A stretch of DNA of 64,000 bases, taken from Acidimicrobiaceae bacterium. Lineage in GTDB: Bacteria > Actinomycetota > Acidimicrobiia > Acidimicrobiales > UBA8190. A program made the translations under genes and the position numbers. The stretch is taken from the NCBI GenBank assembly GCA_003151955.1, contig PLZB01000026.1, positions 1 through 64,000 of the forward strand, given 5' to 3'. The first letter of the stretch is position 1; each line of letters begins with the position of its first letter. Positions 1 to 8,241 of the stretch are shown in pieces. Below the pieces are notes generated by a model. That model had not been told where the DNA came from. It did not search any database and saw nothing but the letters and a program-made list of their open reading frames with translations.

Positions 1-26
1 CCTACCCCCAGAGTCCTGGATTCCCG

Positions 27-39
27 TCCGGTTACCGGA
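27..39. promoter_or_regulatory. 13-base palindrome in the left-end non-coding stretch
   Basis: Bases 1-120 contain no gene I can support. The only structure is TCCGGT-T-ACCGGA, a perfect inverted repeat with a one-base centre. It could be an operator for a gene beyond the left edge or chance in GC-rich DNA. Confidence 0.2.
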
Positions 40-120
40 TCGACTGGAGCGTAGAATTCGGGGGAGCGTCGATCGGTCCCGTACCGCTCCGCAATTGACA
101 AGCGATGTCTTCCAGTCATT

Positions 121-663
121 TCAGCTCCTCACCGGCTCTTCAGAGCCTATCGCCGTGGGTCGACCAACAAAGACATTGTCGTCCCAGAACCAGGTGGCCC
201 GTCGGGGGACCCCCCAACGCCGAATCCAGCCCACGGTGGGGTACTCCACGACGACGCGCCAGCCGATGATCACGGGGTCGTCGGTCGGCAGCCAGAAAGT
301 CACCGTCGTGGAGACGGTTTCGCCCGGCTCGATGTAGTCAGCCGGCCAGACTTTGGGGTAGACCCAGGTGGCGCCGTCCCGCGGGCCCAATTCGCCTCGA
401 AGCACCTCGATAACCCGGGCTCTGGGAAGGAAGTCACCTAGAAGACTCAACCGGACCAAACCGACGGATCTGATGCGGATCCTGACGGGGAGGAGGACGC
501 GATCACCAAGATCGACCAAGGGTTCCGCCTCGATGCCGACGTCGGCTCGCCGAACCCACCGAGCACCCACGAGGAGGCCCACGGAGGCCCCGAGTAGCAC
601 CACCAGCGACGAGACCGCCGTCGCCACCGCCGTCATCACATCGGTCCAACTGACCGTTCTCAC
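121..663 (-). CDS. Hypothetical membrane-anchored protein
   Basis: I do not recognise this 180-residue protein. It has one strong hydrophobic segment at about residues 10-32 (TAVATAVSSLVVLLGASVGLL), then a soluble, beta-rich part with several Val/Arg strands and a Trp-rich C-terminus, which suggests an inner-membrane anchor with a small cytoplasmic or outer domain. The start is taken as the GTG at 663 because AAGGAGG lies 7 bases upstream; a longer frame to 726 lacks such a site. It lies just downstream of the decayed lipoyl gene on the same strand. Function unknown. Confidence 0.6.
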   Translation of the reverse strand: MRTVSWTDVMTAVATAVSSLVVLLGASVGLLVGARWVRRADVGIEAEPLVDLGDRVLLPVRIRIRSVGLVRLSLLGDFLPRARVIEVLRGELGPRDGATWVYPKVWPADYIEPGETVSTTVTFWLPTDDPVIIGWRVVVEYPTVGWIRRWGVPRRATWFWDDNVFVGRPTAIGSEEPVRS

Positions 664-741
664 CGTTCCGCCTCCTTGCCATTTCTGGTCATGGAGACGA
701 CTATATGCTGAGGCTGTAACGGTCACGACAGCCCGGTCTGT

Positions 742-972
742 TCAGGCCCCGTCGATCTCCCCGATGACGTCCCCGACCTGGTACGTCTCACCGGGGACAC
801 CGGCCCGGCGGAGGACGCCGGCCGCCGGGCTCTCGATCTCGTGCTCGGCCTTCTCGGTCTCGATCGCGTAGAGGGACTGGCCCTTGGCCACCTCGGCGCC
901 GTCGTCGACGAGCCAGCGGGTCAGGACGGCCTCCGTCATCTCCACATCCCGGACTTGGGCATTGCGGAGCTC
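742..972 (-). pseudogene. Decayed second copy of the lipoyl-domain gene
   Basis: From residue EMTEAVL onward this frame matches the intact lipoyl protein at 3087-3314 at about 52 of 63 positions, and the lipoyl-lysine motif ETEKAEHEIESPA is intact. The N-terminal strand is scrambled. The expected GAGCTCCG-ATGCCCAAG carries one extra base, and two more are inserted before GAGATGACG, so MPKLGM is read out of frame although the frame is restored (net +3). Translation could only begin at GTG 945, leaving a domain without its first beta-strand. It is most likely a duplication remnant, though a short modified protein cannot be excluded. Confidence 0.7.
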
Positions 973-974
973 CG

Positions 975-1053
975 TCAGCCAAGGGGGGCCAGGCTGCGGA
1001 GGTCGAGCACCTCGAGCACCTCGAGGACCTCGGGGAGCTCGGGGAGCTGGTCA
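975..1053 (-). pseudogene. Fragment of a 2-oxoacid dehydrogenase E1-beta gene
   Basis: Immediately before the decayed lipoyl copy the minus strand reads VLDLRSLAPLG-stop, matching ILDLRSLAPLD in the intact E1-beta at 3314-4312; the DNA agrees at about 24 of 27 bases. In the intact gene about 85 further codons follow; here they are deleted and the sequence jumps to the final Gly-TGA and the lipoyl gene. Upstream the frame is a slipped 9-base repeat (GAGGTGCTC and variants). This is the broken end of a duplicated E1-beta-lipoyl segment. Confidence 0.65.
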
Positions 1054-1115
1054 CCGAGGCCTGGTGCGCGGCGGCCCCGGGCGGAACGCCCGTTGCGTGC
1101 CGACTCAGTGCCTTC

Positions 1116-2990
1116 TCATTGCCCGGGGAACGCTTCCACCCGGTCGCGCTCAGCGACCACCACCTGGTCCCGGCCGCCGTCCTTGGCCCGGTAGAGGGCG
1201 TCGTCGGCCCGCTGCATCAATGCGTCCGGCGTCTCGGCACGGTCCCAGAGGGCCACCCCGGCCGAGAAGGTGATCCCCTCGTGCCGCCCGATCCTGACCG
1301 CGCATCCGGCGCTGATCTTCCGCATCAGGTTCAGCGCCCCGGCGATGTCGGTCGCCGGCAACAGCAGGCAGAACTCCTCGCCGCCGAATCGTGCGGCCAC
1401 GTCCTGCTCGCGCTTCTCGTCGGCGAGGACCGCGGCGACCCGCCGGAGCACGGTGTCGCCGGCGAGATGGCCGAATTGGTCGTTGTACTGCTTGAACAGG
1501 TCGAGGTCGATCATCACGACGGTCAAGGACTCCCGGGTCCGCCTGCAGCGGGCGATCAGCTGTTCGAACGAGTCGAACAGCGCCCGGCGGTTGTCGAGCC
1601 CGGTGAGGGGATCGGACCGCGACAGTTTCAACAGCTCGTCGGCCGATCGTTCGAGCTCGACGTAGAGGCCACGGGTCTCATCGACCGTGAAGAAATGCCG
1701 CGCCGTTGCCAGGGACACCATCACGATCAGCGCCCCGACGGTGAAGATGTCTCCGTTCGCGTCCGTGTGGCGGACGTGTTCCATCGTCACGACGAGCCAT
1801 GCAACCCCGACGGCGGTCACGACCGGGATCCCGTTCCACTTCCGAAGCTGCGCCTGGGGGGAGAGCCGGTCGAGCCCACGGGGGGCACGGGTGGTCTCGA
1901 ACAGGGGCACGAGCATGATGACCGCCCAGTTGACACAACCCATGAAGATGAAAGGCGCCGCGGGCAGCCGCCAACCGTGCAGTACTTCGATGATCTGGAG
2001 CCAGGCGTCCACGGTGGAGACCGCCATGAGCGCCATGAACATGCTGATCACGCGGCGCTCGTAGCGCTCGATCCTTGCGTAGACCATGAGGACCGCGCCG
2101 GTGATGGCGGGGAGGACCAGGGCAAGCCCGAGGAGCGGAAAGGTCAGCCAGAGACGTGACGTCTGGCGCAGGATGTCGGGTCCGAAGAGCAGCAGAAGGG
2201 GAGCGGAGAGGGCGACCACGGCCATTGCCGCATCGAGGACGTCCACCGACAGCGCCCGGTGGCCCGACTTCACGACGATCATGCTGATGCCCGTTGCGCC
2301 CCAGAAGAGGCCGGCCGCTATGCCGAATACCGCGCTCAGGATCTCCAGCACCGGGGCCGCGTCGACGAGGAGATGCCAGGCCCGAGGTCCGAGACAGATG
2401 ATCACCGGTCCCGACAGGACGATGAGGGCCATCGAGACGTCGATGGCCAGCTCCGACTTGATCCGGCTCGAAGTCCGGGGCTCCCCCGAGAGAGCGGCGT
2501 GCTCCTTCGACTGCACATCGCTTCGGATCGTCTCCCGGATGACGAAGGACCAGACCACCACCACACCGACACCGTCGACAATGCTGAGCAGGCGGAGCAG
2601 CCACAGGTGGCTGAGCAGGACGGCCCCGCCGTGCAAGGTCCAATCGGGCAAACCGACGTTGAGCATCAGGTAGCCGAAGATGAAGAAGCACCTCAGCCCG
2701 TACAGCCACGTCCACCAGTAATGCTTGTGCTCTTCGGGAGCTCGCCGGACGATCATCCGGGCGAATGCAAGTCCCGGCACCGTCAACAGACCGGCCGACA
2801 GGACGAGAACGGTCAGGAACGGGTCCCGGCCGTGGATCCAGAGCGAGACGGCGGTCGACAGAGCCGTCGCAAAGACCGCCCAGACGATCGCCCCTCGGCG
2901 CCAACTGCCGGGGAACACGTCACGTGGACGAGCAGGATTGGCGGGATCATTGCTGACCAGGCTTCTCACCGGCACGTTGTCGTCCTGCAT
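1116..2990 (-). CDS. Membrane diguanylate cyclase (GGDEF)
   Basis: Predicted to make cyclic di-GMP from two GTP at the inner membrane. The first ~435 of 624 residues are largely hydrophobic and hold roughly ten membrane segments (for example about 32-52, 58-80, 124-150, 182-200, 215-240, 252-270, 278-303, 345-363, 388-403, 415-430), a sensor region I do not recognise. A short linker leads to a GGDEF domain at about 457-615, with the active-site loop GGEEF at 536-540 and an intact inhibitory I-site REQD at 527-530, five residues upstream. It should therefore be active and feedback-inhibited. ATG with GAAGGAG five bases upstream fixes the start. It sits between the intact lipoyl gene and its decayed copy, and nothing links it to the catabolic operon except position. 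Confidence 0.93.
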   Translation of the reverse strand: MQDDNVPVRSLVSNDPANPARPRDVFPGSWRRGAIVWAVFATALSTAVSLWIHGRDPFLTVLVLSAGLLTVPGLAFARMIVRRAPEEHKHYWWTWLYGLRCFFIFGYLMLNVGLPDWTLHGGAVLLSHLWLLRLLSIVDGVGVVVVWSFVIRETIRSDVQSKEHAALSGEPRTSSRIKSELAIDVSMALIVLSGPVIICLGPRAWHLLVDAAPVLEILSAVFGIAAGLFWGATGISMIVVKSGHRALSVDVLDAAMAVVALSAPLLLLFGPDILRQTSRLWLTFPLLGLALVLPAITGAVLMVYARIERYERRVISMFMALMAVSTVDAWLQIIEVLHGWRLPAAPFIFMGCVNWAVIMLVPLFETTRAPRGLDRLSPQAQLRKWNGIPVVTAVGVAWLVVTMEHVRHTDANGDIFTVGALIVMVSLATARHFFTVDETRGLYVELERSADELLKLSRSDPLTGLDNRRALFDSFEQLIARCRRTRESLTVVMIDLDLFKQYNDQFGHLAGDTVLRRVAAVLADEKREQDVAARFGGEEFCLLLPATDIAGALNLMRKISAGCAVRIGRHEGITFSAGVALWDRAETPDALMQRADDALYRAKDGGRDQVVVAERDRVEAFPGQ

Positions 2991-3086
2991 GCGGGCTCCT
3001 TCAGGGCGATACCTGGATCGCTCCTCTCCTGTTTCTTCGGCAGGTTCCGATCCGGAGATGAGCGCCGCTTCCGCGAATGGTCCCGG

Positions 3087-3314
3087 TCAGGCTCGAATCT
3101 CCCCGATGCGGTCCCCGACCTGGTAGATCTCGCCCTCGACGCCGTCCCGACGGAGCACTCCGGCGGCCGGACTCTCGATCTCGTGCTCGGCCTTCTCGGT
3201 CTCGATCTCGTAGAGGGGCTGGCCCCTGGTCACGGTGGCGCCGTCGGCGACGAGCCAGCGGGCCAGGACGGCCTCGGTCATCTCCATCCCGAGCTTGGGC
3301 ATCCGGAGCTCCAT
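3087..3314 (-). CDS. Free-standing lipoyl-domain protein
   Basis: A 75-residue lipoyl (biotinyl/lipoyl-attachment) domain with the swinging-arm lysine in ETEKAEHEIESPAAG. In 2-oxoacid dehydrogenase complexes this domain is the N-terminus of E2 and carries the acyl group from E1. Here it is a complete separate gene, with no E2 acyltransferase domain behind it. Its ATG overlaps the E1-beta stop by one base (TGATG), so the two are translationally coupled. It probably serves the adjacent E1 pair, with the acyltransferase and E3 supplied from elsewhere. A biotin-carrier role is less likely, since the MKM/AMKM signature is absent. Confidence 0.85.
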   Translation of the reverse strand: MELRMPKLGMEMTEAVLARWLVADGATVTRGQPLYEIETEKAEHEIESPAAGVLRRDGVEGEIYQVGDRIGEIRA

Positions 3315-4312
3315 CAGCCGGGGTGGGCCATGCAGCGGCGGACGGCCTGGAGGAGTCGGTCCCGGCCCGGGAGGGCGAGGCGCTCGAGGCTCTTGGCGTA
3401 GGGGAGGGGAGTGGGGGTGGCCCCGACCCGGAGGACGGGGGCCCTCAGCTGTCCGAAGAGATGCTCCGAGAGGAGGGCGGCCAGCTCGGCCCCGAAGCCG
3501 CCGGTGACGACGGCCTCGTGGAGGACGACGGCCCGGCCGGTGCGCCCGACCGATTCCAGGAGGGTGTCGGTGTCGAGGGGGGCCAGGCTCCGGAGGTCGA
3601 GGATCTCGAGCTCGATTCCCTCCTCCTCGGCCAGGGTGGTGGCCACGGCCAGGGCGTCGTGGACCTGGCGGCCGTAGGTGACGACGGTGAGGTCGGTGCC
3701 GGGCCGCTTGACTTCGGCCAGGCCCAGGGGGACGGGGCGGTCCTCGAGGGGGGCCTTGAAGGAGAGGAGGGGGACCTGCTCGATGAAGACGGTGGGGTCG
3801 TCGGAGGCGATGGCGGAGTGGAGGAGCCCCCGGGCGTCGGTGGGGGTGGAGGGGACCACGACCTGGAGGCCGGGGACGTGGGTGAGCCAGGCCTCGAGCA
3901 TCTGGGAGTGCTGGGCTCCGACGCCGAGGCCCCCGCCGACGGCGGTCCGGACCACCATCGGGACGGGGGTCAGGCCACCCGACATGTAGCGGAGCTTGGC
4001 GGCGTGGTTGGCGAGCTGGTCGAGGCAGACGGCGAGGAAGTCCATGAACATGATCTCGGCCACGGGGCGGAGGCCGCCCAGGGCGGCGCCGACGGCGGCC
4101 CCGACGATGGCCTGCTCGGAGATGGGGGTGTCCCGGACCCGGTCGGCCCCGTAGGTGGTGGAGAGGCCGCGGGTCACGCCGAAGACGCCGCCACCGGGAT
4201 CGGCGATGTCCTCGCCCAGGAGGACGACCCGTTCGTCTCCGGCCAGGGCCTCCCCCAGGGCGCGGGTGATCGCGGCCCGGACACTGACCGTCGGGGTAGG
4301 GGCGTCGGTCAC
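3314..4312 (-). CDS. 2-oxoacid dehydrogenase E1-beta subunit
   Basis: 332 residues, the normal size for the beta subunit of a heterotetrameric thiamine-diphosphate E1 (pyruvate, branched-chain oxoacid or acetoin dehydrogenase type). It has the transketolase-like pyrimidine-binding start (ALGEALAGDERVVLLGEDIA), the conserved GLRPVAEIMFMDF stretch and the C-terminal fold with ILDLRSLAPLD. With E1-alpha it decarboxylates a 2-oxoacid and transfers the acyl group to lipoate. It overlaps E1-alpha by four bases (GTGA/ATGA type) and the lipoyl gene by one. The substrate cannot be read from sequence; the surrounding oxygenase and CoA-ligase genes favour a catabolic role. Confidence 0.9.
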   Translation of the reverse strand: MTDAPTPTVSVRAAITRALGEALAGDERVVLLGEDIADPGGGVFGVTRGLSTTYGADRVRDTPISEQAIVGAAVGAALGGLRPVAEIMFMDFLAVCLDQLANHAAKLRYMSGGLTPVPMVVRTAVGGGLGVGAQHSQMLEAWLTHVPGLQVVVPSTPTDARGLLHSAIASDDPTVFIEQVPLLSFKAPLEDRPVPLGLAEVKRPGTDLTVVTYGRQVHDALAVATTLAEEEGIELEILDLRSLAPLDTDTLLESVGRTGRAVVLHEAVVTGGFGAELAALLSEHLFGQLRAPVLRVGATPTPLPYAKSLERLALPGRDRLLQAVRRCMAHPG

Positions 4313-5304
4313 GGGCTCTCCCCCGGGAAGCCGGTGACGTCGGTGAGGAGCTCCTCGGGCCCCGGCTCGGGCCAGGTCAGGACGTCGGCCAGGGCCTCGT
4401 CCACCTCGGCGGTGGCGGCCTCGACGATGGCCAGGGCCTCCTCGTCGGTCAGGACCCCTCCTTCGACGAGCCTGAGGCGGAAGCGCTCCAGGGGCTCGGC
4501 CTGCCAGGCCGCGGCCAGCTCGGCCGGGTCGACATAGCCCATCTGGTCGCCGAAGACGTGGCCGTAGAGGCGGTAGGTGACGGCTTCGACCAGCGTGGGG
4601 CCGCCGCCGGCCCGGGCCCGGTCGACGGCCCCGGTCACGGCGTCGAGGACGGCGGTGGGATCGTTTCCGTCGACGGTGACCCCGGGTATGGCGTAGGCGG
4701 CGGCCCGGTCGGCCACCGAGGCGATCCGCTGGTGACCGGCCACCGGGGTGTGCTCGCCGTAGCCGTTGTTCTGGCAGAGGAGGATCAGGGGGAGCTCCCA
4801 GACGGCGGCCAGGTTGGCGGCCTCGTGGAAGGCACCGATGTTGGTGGCCCCGTCGCCGAAGGAGACGAGGGTCACCTGGCCCGCCCCGTGGCGCTGGGCC
4901 GCCCAGGCCAGACCGGCGGCCACGGGGAGGCCGGAGCCGACGATACCGGTGGTGAGGTGGAGGCCGACATCGGGCCAGACGATGTGCATGGCCCCCCCCT
5001 TGCCCTTGCCGGTGCCACCGGCCCGGCCCAGCATCTCGGCCAGGAGGGGCTTCAGAGGGACCCCCCGGGCCAGCTGGTCGTGGAGGCCCCGGTAGGTGGT
5101 GACGAGGCTGTCGCCGGGGCGGAGGGCGGCGGCGAAGCCGGCCGCGGTCGCCTCCTGGCCCCGGGGGGAGTAGTACGCCAGGGCGACCTGGCCGCCGCTG
5201 ATGGCGTCACGCAGCACCTGGTCGCAGGCCACGATCCGGGCCATGGTCCGGTAGAGGTCGACGAGGACGGTCGTGTCCCGGCCCGGGTCGGTCCGCTCAG
5301 GCAT
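4309..5304 (-). CDS. 2-oxoacid dehydrogenase E1-alpha subunit
   Basis: 331 residues. The thiamine-diphosphate motif is complete: GDG at 150-152, then NN at 179-180 (SFGDGATNIGAF ... LLCQNNGYG). The family hallmark YYSPRGQEA is near residue 44 and the GKGKGGAMHI loop near 100. This subunit binds ThDP/Mg2+ and pairs with the downstream E1-beta. The start is the ATG at 5304, eight bases inside the end of the acyl-CoA ligase gene. A longer open frame to 5661 runs antisense-like through the ligase and is rejected. Resemblance to acetoin dehydrogenase AcoA is as good as to PdhA or BkdA, so the substrate is left open. Confidence 0.9.
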   Translation of the reverse strand: MPERTDPGRDTTVLVDLYRTMARIVACDQVLRDAISGGQVALAYYSPRGQEATAAGFAAALRPGDSLVTTYRGLHDQLARGVPLKPLLAEMLGRAGGTGKGKGGAMHIVWPDVGLHLTTGIVGSGLPVAAGLAWAAQRHGAGQVTLVSFGDGATNIGAFHEAANLAAVWELPLILLCQNNGYGEHTPVAGHQRIASVADRAAAYAIPGVTVDGNDPTAVLDAVTGAVDRARAGGGPTLVEAVTYRLYGHVFGDQMGYVDPAELAAAWQAEPLERFRLRLVEGGVLTDEEALAIVEAATAEVDEALADVLTWPEPGPEELLTDVTGFPGESP

Positions 5305-6883
5305 CGACGATCCGGTCCCGGAGGAGGTACTTCTGGATCTTCCCCGAGGGGGTGAGGGGGAAGTCGTCGACCACGGTCCAGCGTCTCGGGATCTTGAAGG
5401 GGGCCAGCCGGTCCCGGAGCCAGGATTCGACGGCGGCCGGGTCGAGGTCGGCCCCGGGGGCGGGCCGGAGGAAGGCAACGGCGGTCTCCCCCCAGCGGGG
5501 ATCGGGGATGCCGACGACGGCAGCGGCGGAGACGTCGGGGTGGGCGGCCAGGGCCGACTCGATCTCCGCCGGGTAGAGGTTCTCGCCGCCGGAGATGACG
5601 ACGTCCCGGGCCCGGCCCCGGACCCGGAGGTAGCCCCGTTCGTCCATGGTGACGAGGTCACCGGTGCGGAGCCAGCCCTCGGGATCGAGGGTGGTGTCCG
5701 AGCCGGTGGGGGAGGGCGGTCCGTGGTAGCCGGCCATCACGTTCGGGCCCCGGACGTGGAGCTCGCCCACCACGCCCAACGCCACGACGGCCCCGGCCTC
5801 GTCGACGACGCGGACCTCCACGCCGGGGAGGGGGCGGCCGACAGTGGCGGCCTTGTCCTCGGCGGCGTCCCCGGGGTCGGTCTGGGCGATGAAGCCGGAG
5901 GTCTCGGTCTGGCCGAAGCAGACCGTCATGTCGACACCCAGGGTCGATTCGAGATGCTCGATGAGCTCGGTGGGGACGACGGCGCCGCCGGAGCTGACCG
6001 ACCGCAAGCGGCTCAGGTCACGGGTGGTGAAGTCGGGGTGCTCGATGAGGGCCAGGAGCATGGTGGGGACCCCGACCGTGACGGTGGCCCGCTCCGACTC
6101 GGCCAGGTCCAGGACGAGGCCGGGGTCGAAGACGGGGGGGAGGACGGCGGTGGCGCGGGCCTGGCAGATCTGGAAGGCGACCACCTGACCACCGACGTGG
6201 AAGAGGGGCATGGTGTCGAGGTAGACGTCGCCGGGACGGATCCCGAAGCGCTCCCCGCCGAAGCGGGCCGCGTTGGTCATGGCCCGGTGGCTGAGCCGGG
6301 CCGCCTTGGGGGCGCCGGTGGTTCCCGAGGTGAAGATGAGCTGGGCCACGTCGTCAGGGGCCGGTCCCGGTCCGGGGATCGGCCCTCCCTCGGTGCAGAG
6401 ATCGGCCCAGTCGTCGAAGGAGAGGACCTCCCGGAGGCCGGGGAGCCCCTGGCGGACCGAGCCGACGGCGGCGAGGAGATCCTGGTCCCGGTGGTGGGGG
6501 ACGAGGAAGAGGCCGGCCGCGCCGGACCGGTCGAGGAGCCCGGCCAGCTCGGTCGGGCGGAGGGCGGGGTGGAGGGGGACGAGGACGAGCCCGGCCAATC
6601 CGGCGGCGTAGGTGAGGACGAGGGACTCGCAGCTGGTCGGGGCCCAGACGGCGAGGCGCTCGCCGGGCTCGAAGCGCCGGGCCAGGGCCCCGGCGGCGGC
6701 CTCGGCACCGGCCAGGAGCTGGCCGTAGGTCCAGCGGCGGCGGAGCTGGGGATCGGACTCCCCGGCCACCAGGGCCGGAGCGTCGGGGTCGTCCTCGGCG
6801 GCAGTGCGGAGGATGCCTCCCACGGTGGTCTCCGTCAACGGGGCCGGGTCGGCGGGCCGGTGGGAGACGGTCAGGACGGTCAC
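5297..6883 (-). CDS. AMP-forming acyl-CoA ligase
   Basis: 528-residue member of the ANL adenylating superfamily, predicted to activate a carboxylic acid to its CoA thioester with ATP. The P-loop FTSGTTGAPKAA is near residues 184-195, the adenine motif CFGQTETSG near 325, the hinge GWLRTGDL near 405, and the catalytic C-terminal lysine in LTPSGKIQK near 516. It overlaps the Rieske gene upstream by four bases (GTGA) and E1-alpha downstream by eight, so it is in the middle of one tightly coupled operon. Chain length or aromatic preference cannot be told from the sequence. Confidence 0.9.
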   Translation of the reverse strand: MTVLTVSHRPADPAPLTETTVGGILRTAAEDDPDAPALVAGESDPQLRRRWTYGQLLAGAEAAAGALARRFEPGERLAVWAPTSCESLVLTYAAGLAGLVLVPLHPALRPTELAGLLDRSGAAGLFLVPHHRDQDLLAAVGSVRQGLPGLREVLSFDDWADLCTEGGPIPGPGPAPDDVAQLIFTSGTTGAPKAARLSHRAMTNAARFGGERFGIRPGDVYLDTMPLFHVGGQVVAFQICQARATAVLPPVFDPGLVLDLAESERATVTVGVPTMLLALIEHPDFTTRDLSRLRSVSSGGAVVPTELIEHLESTLGVDMTVCFGQTETSGFIAQTDPGDAAEDKAATVGRPLPGVEVRVVDEAGAVVALGVVGELHVRGPNVMAGYHGPPSPTGSDTTLDPEGWLRTGDLVTMDERGYLRVRGRARDVVISGGENLYPAEIESALAAHPDVSAAAVVGIPDPRWGETAVAFLRPAPGADLDPAAVESWLRDRLAPFKIPRRWTVVDDFPLTPSGKIQKYLLRDRIVDA

Positions 6884-8241
6884 GGGCGGGCCAGAGTGGC
6901 GGCCAGGGTGGCCTGGAAGTGGCGGATCCGGCTCTCCTGGTAGGAGGCCAGGGTGACGTCGGGGCCGTCGGCGGCTTCGAGACCCCGCTGGACCCGTTCC
7001 AGGGTGGCGGTGTCCTGGTCCAGGATCCGGCCCAGGTAGCCGAGCTCGGGGGCGTCGGCCCAGGAGGCCCCGTCGTCGAGGAACCGGGTGGGGGCGGCCG
7101 GGGGACGGGGCCGGCCGGCGGGGGCGGGGTCGAGGAGCATGACGTCCATGAGGGAGCTGCGGTGGTCGTCCCCGTCGGGTCGGAAGCGGTAGACGAGGGG
7201 GGTGGTGTACCCGGCCCAGGGGACGAAGTTGGGGAAGAGGAAGTACTCGATGGCGTCGAGGGCCTCGCAGTCGGTCAGGTCGTCGAAGTCGCCCCCGGTC
7301 CGCTCGACCAGGTCCCGTCGGGTCCGGTCGGCGAGGACGGCCCGGGCCGTCCCCCCCTCGGGGACGACGTCCGGGTCGTCCCGGGTCAGGAACATGGCGT
7401 CGAGGATCTCCTGCTCGTCGACCCCGTCGACGAGGTGGGCGGAGGCCACCCCCACGGGGGTGATCATCCGACTGACGTGGTGGACGCCGGGCCAGGTGTC
7501 GTACTGGGTCTGGACGTCGCCGCTGGTCCGCAGGAGCTGGGGGTGGACGGCCACGGTGTGGAACGACTCGATGAAGGCCTCGAGGGCCACCTTCCAGTTG
7601 CAGGGGAGCCGGCGGACGACGTGGGCGGTGAGGACCCGGTCGTCGAGGGGGGCGGAGGCGAAGTGGGCCGGGAGGGTCTCGAGGTGGTCCTCGAGGGACC
7701 CGGCGAACGGGTCGGGGTTGACGAAGACGAAGCCACCCCAGGTCCCGACCCGGGCCTCGGGGAGGGCGAAGCGGTCCGGGTCGACCTGGGGGAAGTCCCA
7801 GGGGCAGGGCATCCCCAGGAAGGACCCGTCGAGGGCCCAGGTGAAGCCGTGGAACGGGCAGCGGAGCTCCCCGATCGGGCCCGGTCCGGTCCGGAGCTGG
7901 GTTCCCCGGTGGAGACAGGAGTTCCGGTAGGCCCGGACCTCGTCGGCGCCGGTGCGGACGATGATGAGCGAGAGGCGGCCGACCCCGTAGAGGAGGGAGT
8001 CACCGGTCTGGGGGATCTGCTCCAGGCGACAGGCCATCTGCCAGGTCCGGGCCCAGAGGCGGTCCAGCTCGAGCCGATGGCTCCCGACGCTCGTGTACCG
8101 GTCCCGGGGGACCCCGGTCGTCCCGGCCGCGTCGGCGGCCGTGTCGCGCAGCGTCGGGGGCACGGGCCGGGTCTCGACGTCGAGAAGTCTCTGGAGGGGG
8201 GCCGCTCCGGGCGGGGGGAGGGGTTGCTCCGGTGCGGTCAA
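6880..8241 (-). CDS. Rieske non-heme iron oxygenase, large subunit
   Basis: About 453 residues, the size of aromatic-ring hydroxylating dioxygenase alpha subunits. The Rieske [2Fe-2S] ligands are Cys109-x-His111 (CLHRG) and Cys128-x2-His131 (CPFHG). The mononuclear iron site is visible as EAFIESFHTVAVHPQ, giving the two histidines. It needs a reductase/ferredoxin, none of which is in this window. The start is inferred as TTG 8241, overlapping the TGA of the dehydrogenase gene by TTGA; no other start lies before the Rieske domain. It would hydroxylate a ring in the same pathway as its operon partners. Confidence 0.88.
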   Translation of the reverse strand: MTAPEQPLPPPGAAPLQRLLDVETRPVPPTLRDTAADAAGTTGVPRDRYTSVGSHRLELDRLWARTWQMACRLEQIPQTGDSLLYGVGRLSLIIVRTGADEVRAYRNSCLHRGTQLRTGPGPIGELRCPFHGFTWALDGSFLGMPCPWDFPQVDPDRFALPEARVGTWGGFVFVNPDPFAGSLEDHLETLPAHFASAPLDDRVLTAHVVRRLPCNWKVALEAFIESFHTVAVHPQLLRTSGDVQTQYDTWPGVHHVSRMITPVGVASAHLVDGVDEQEILDAMFLTRDDPDVVPEGGTARAVLADRTRRDLVERTGGDFDDLTDCEALDAIEYFLFPNFVPWAGYTTPLVYRFRPDGDDHRSSLMDVMLLDPAPAGRPRPPAAPTRFLDDGASWADAPELGYLGRILDQDTATLERVQRGLEAADGPDVTLASYQESRIRHFQATLAATLARP

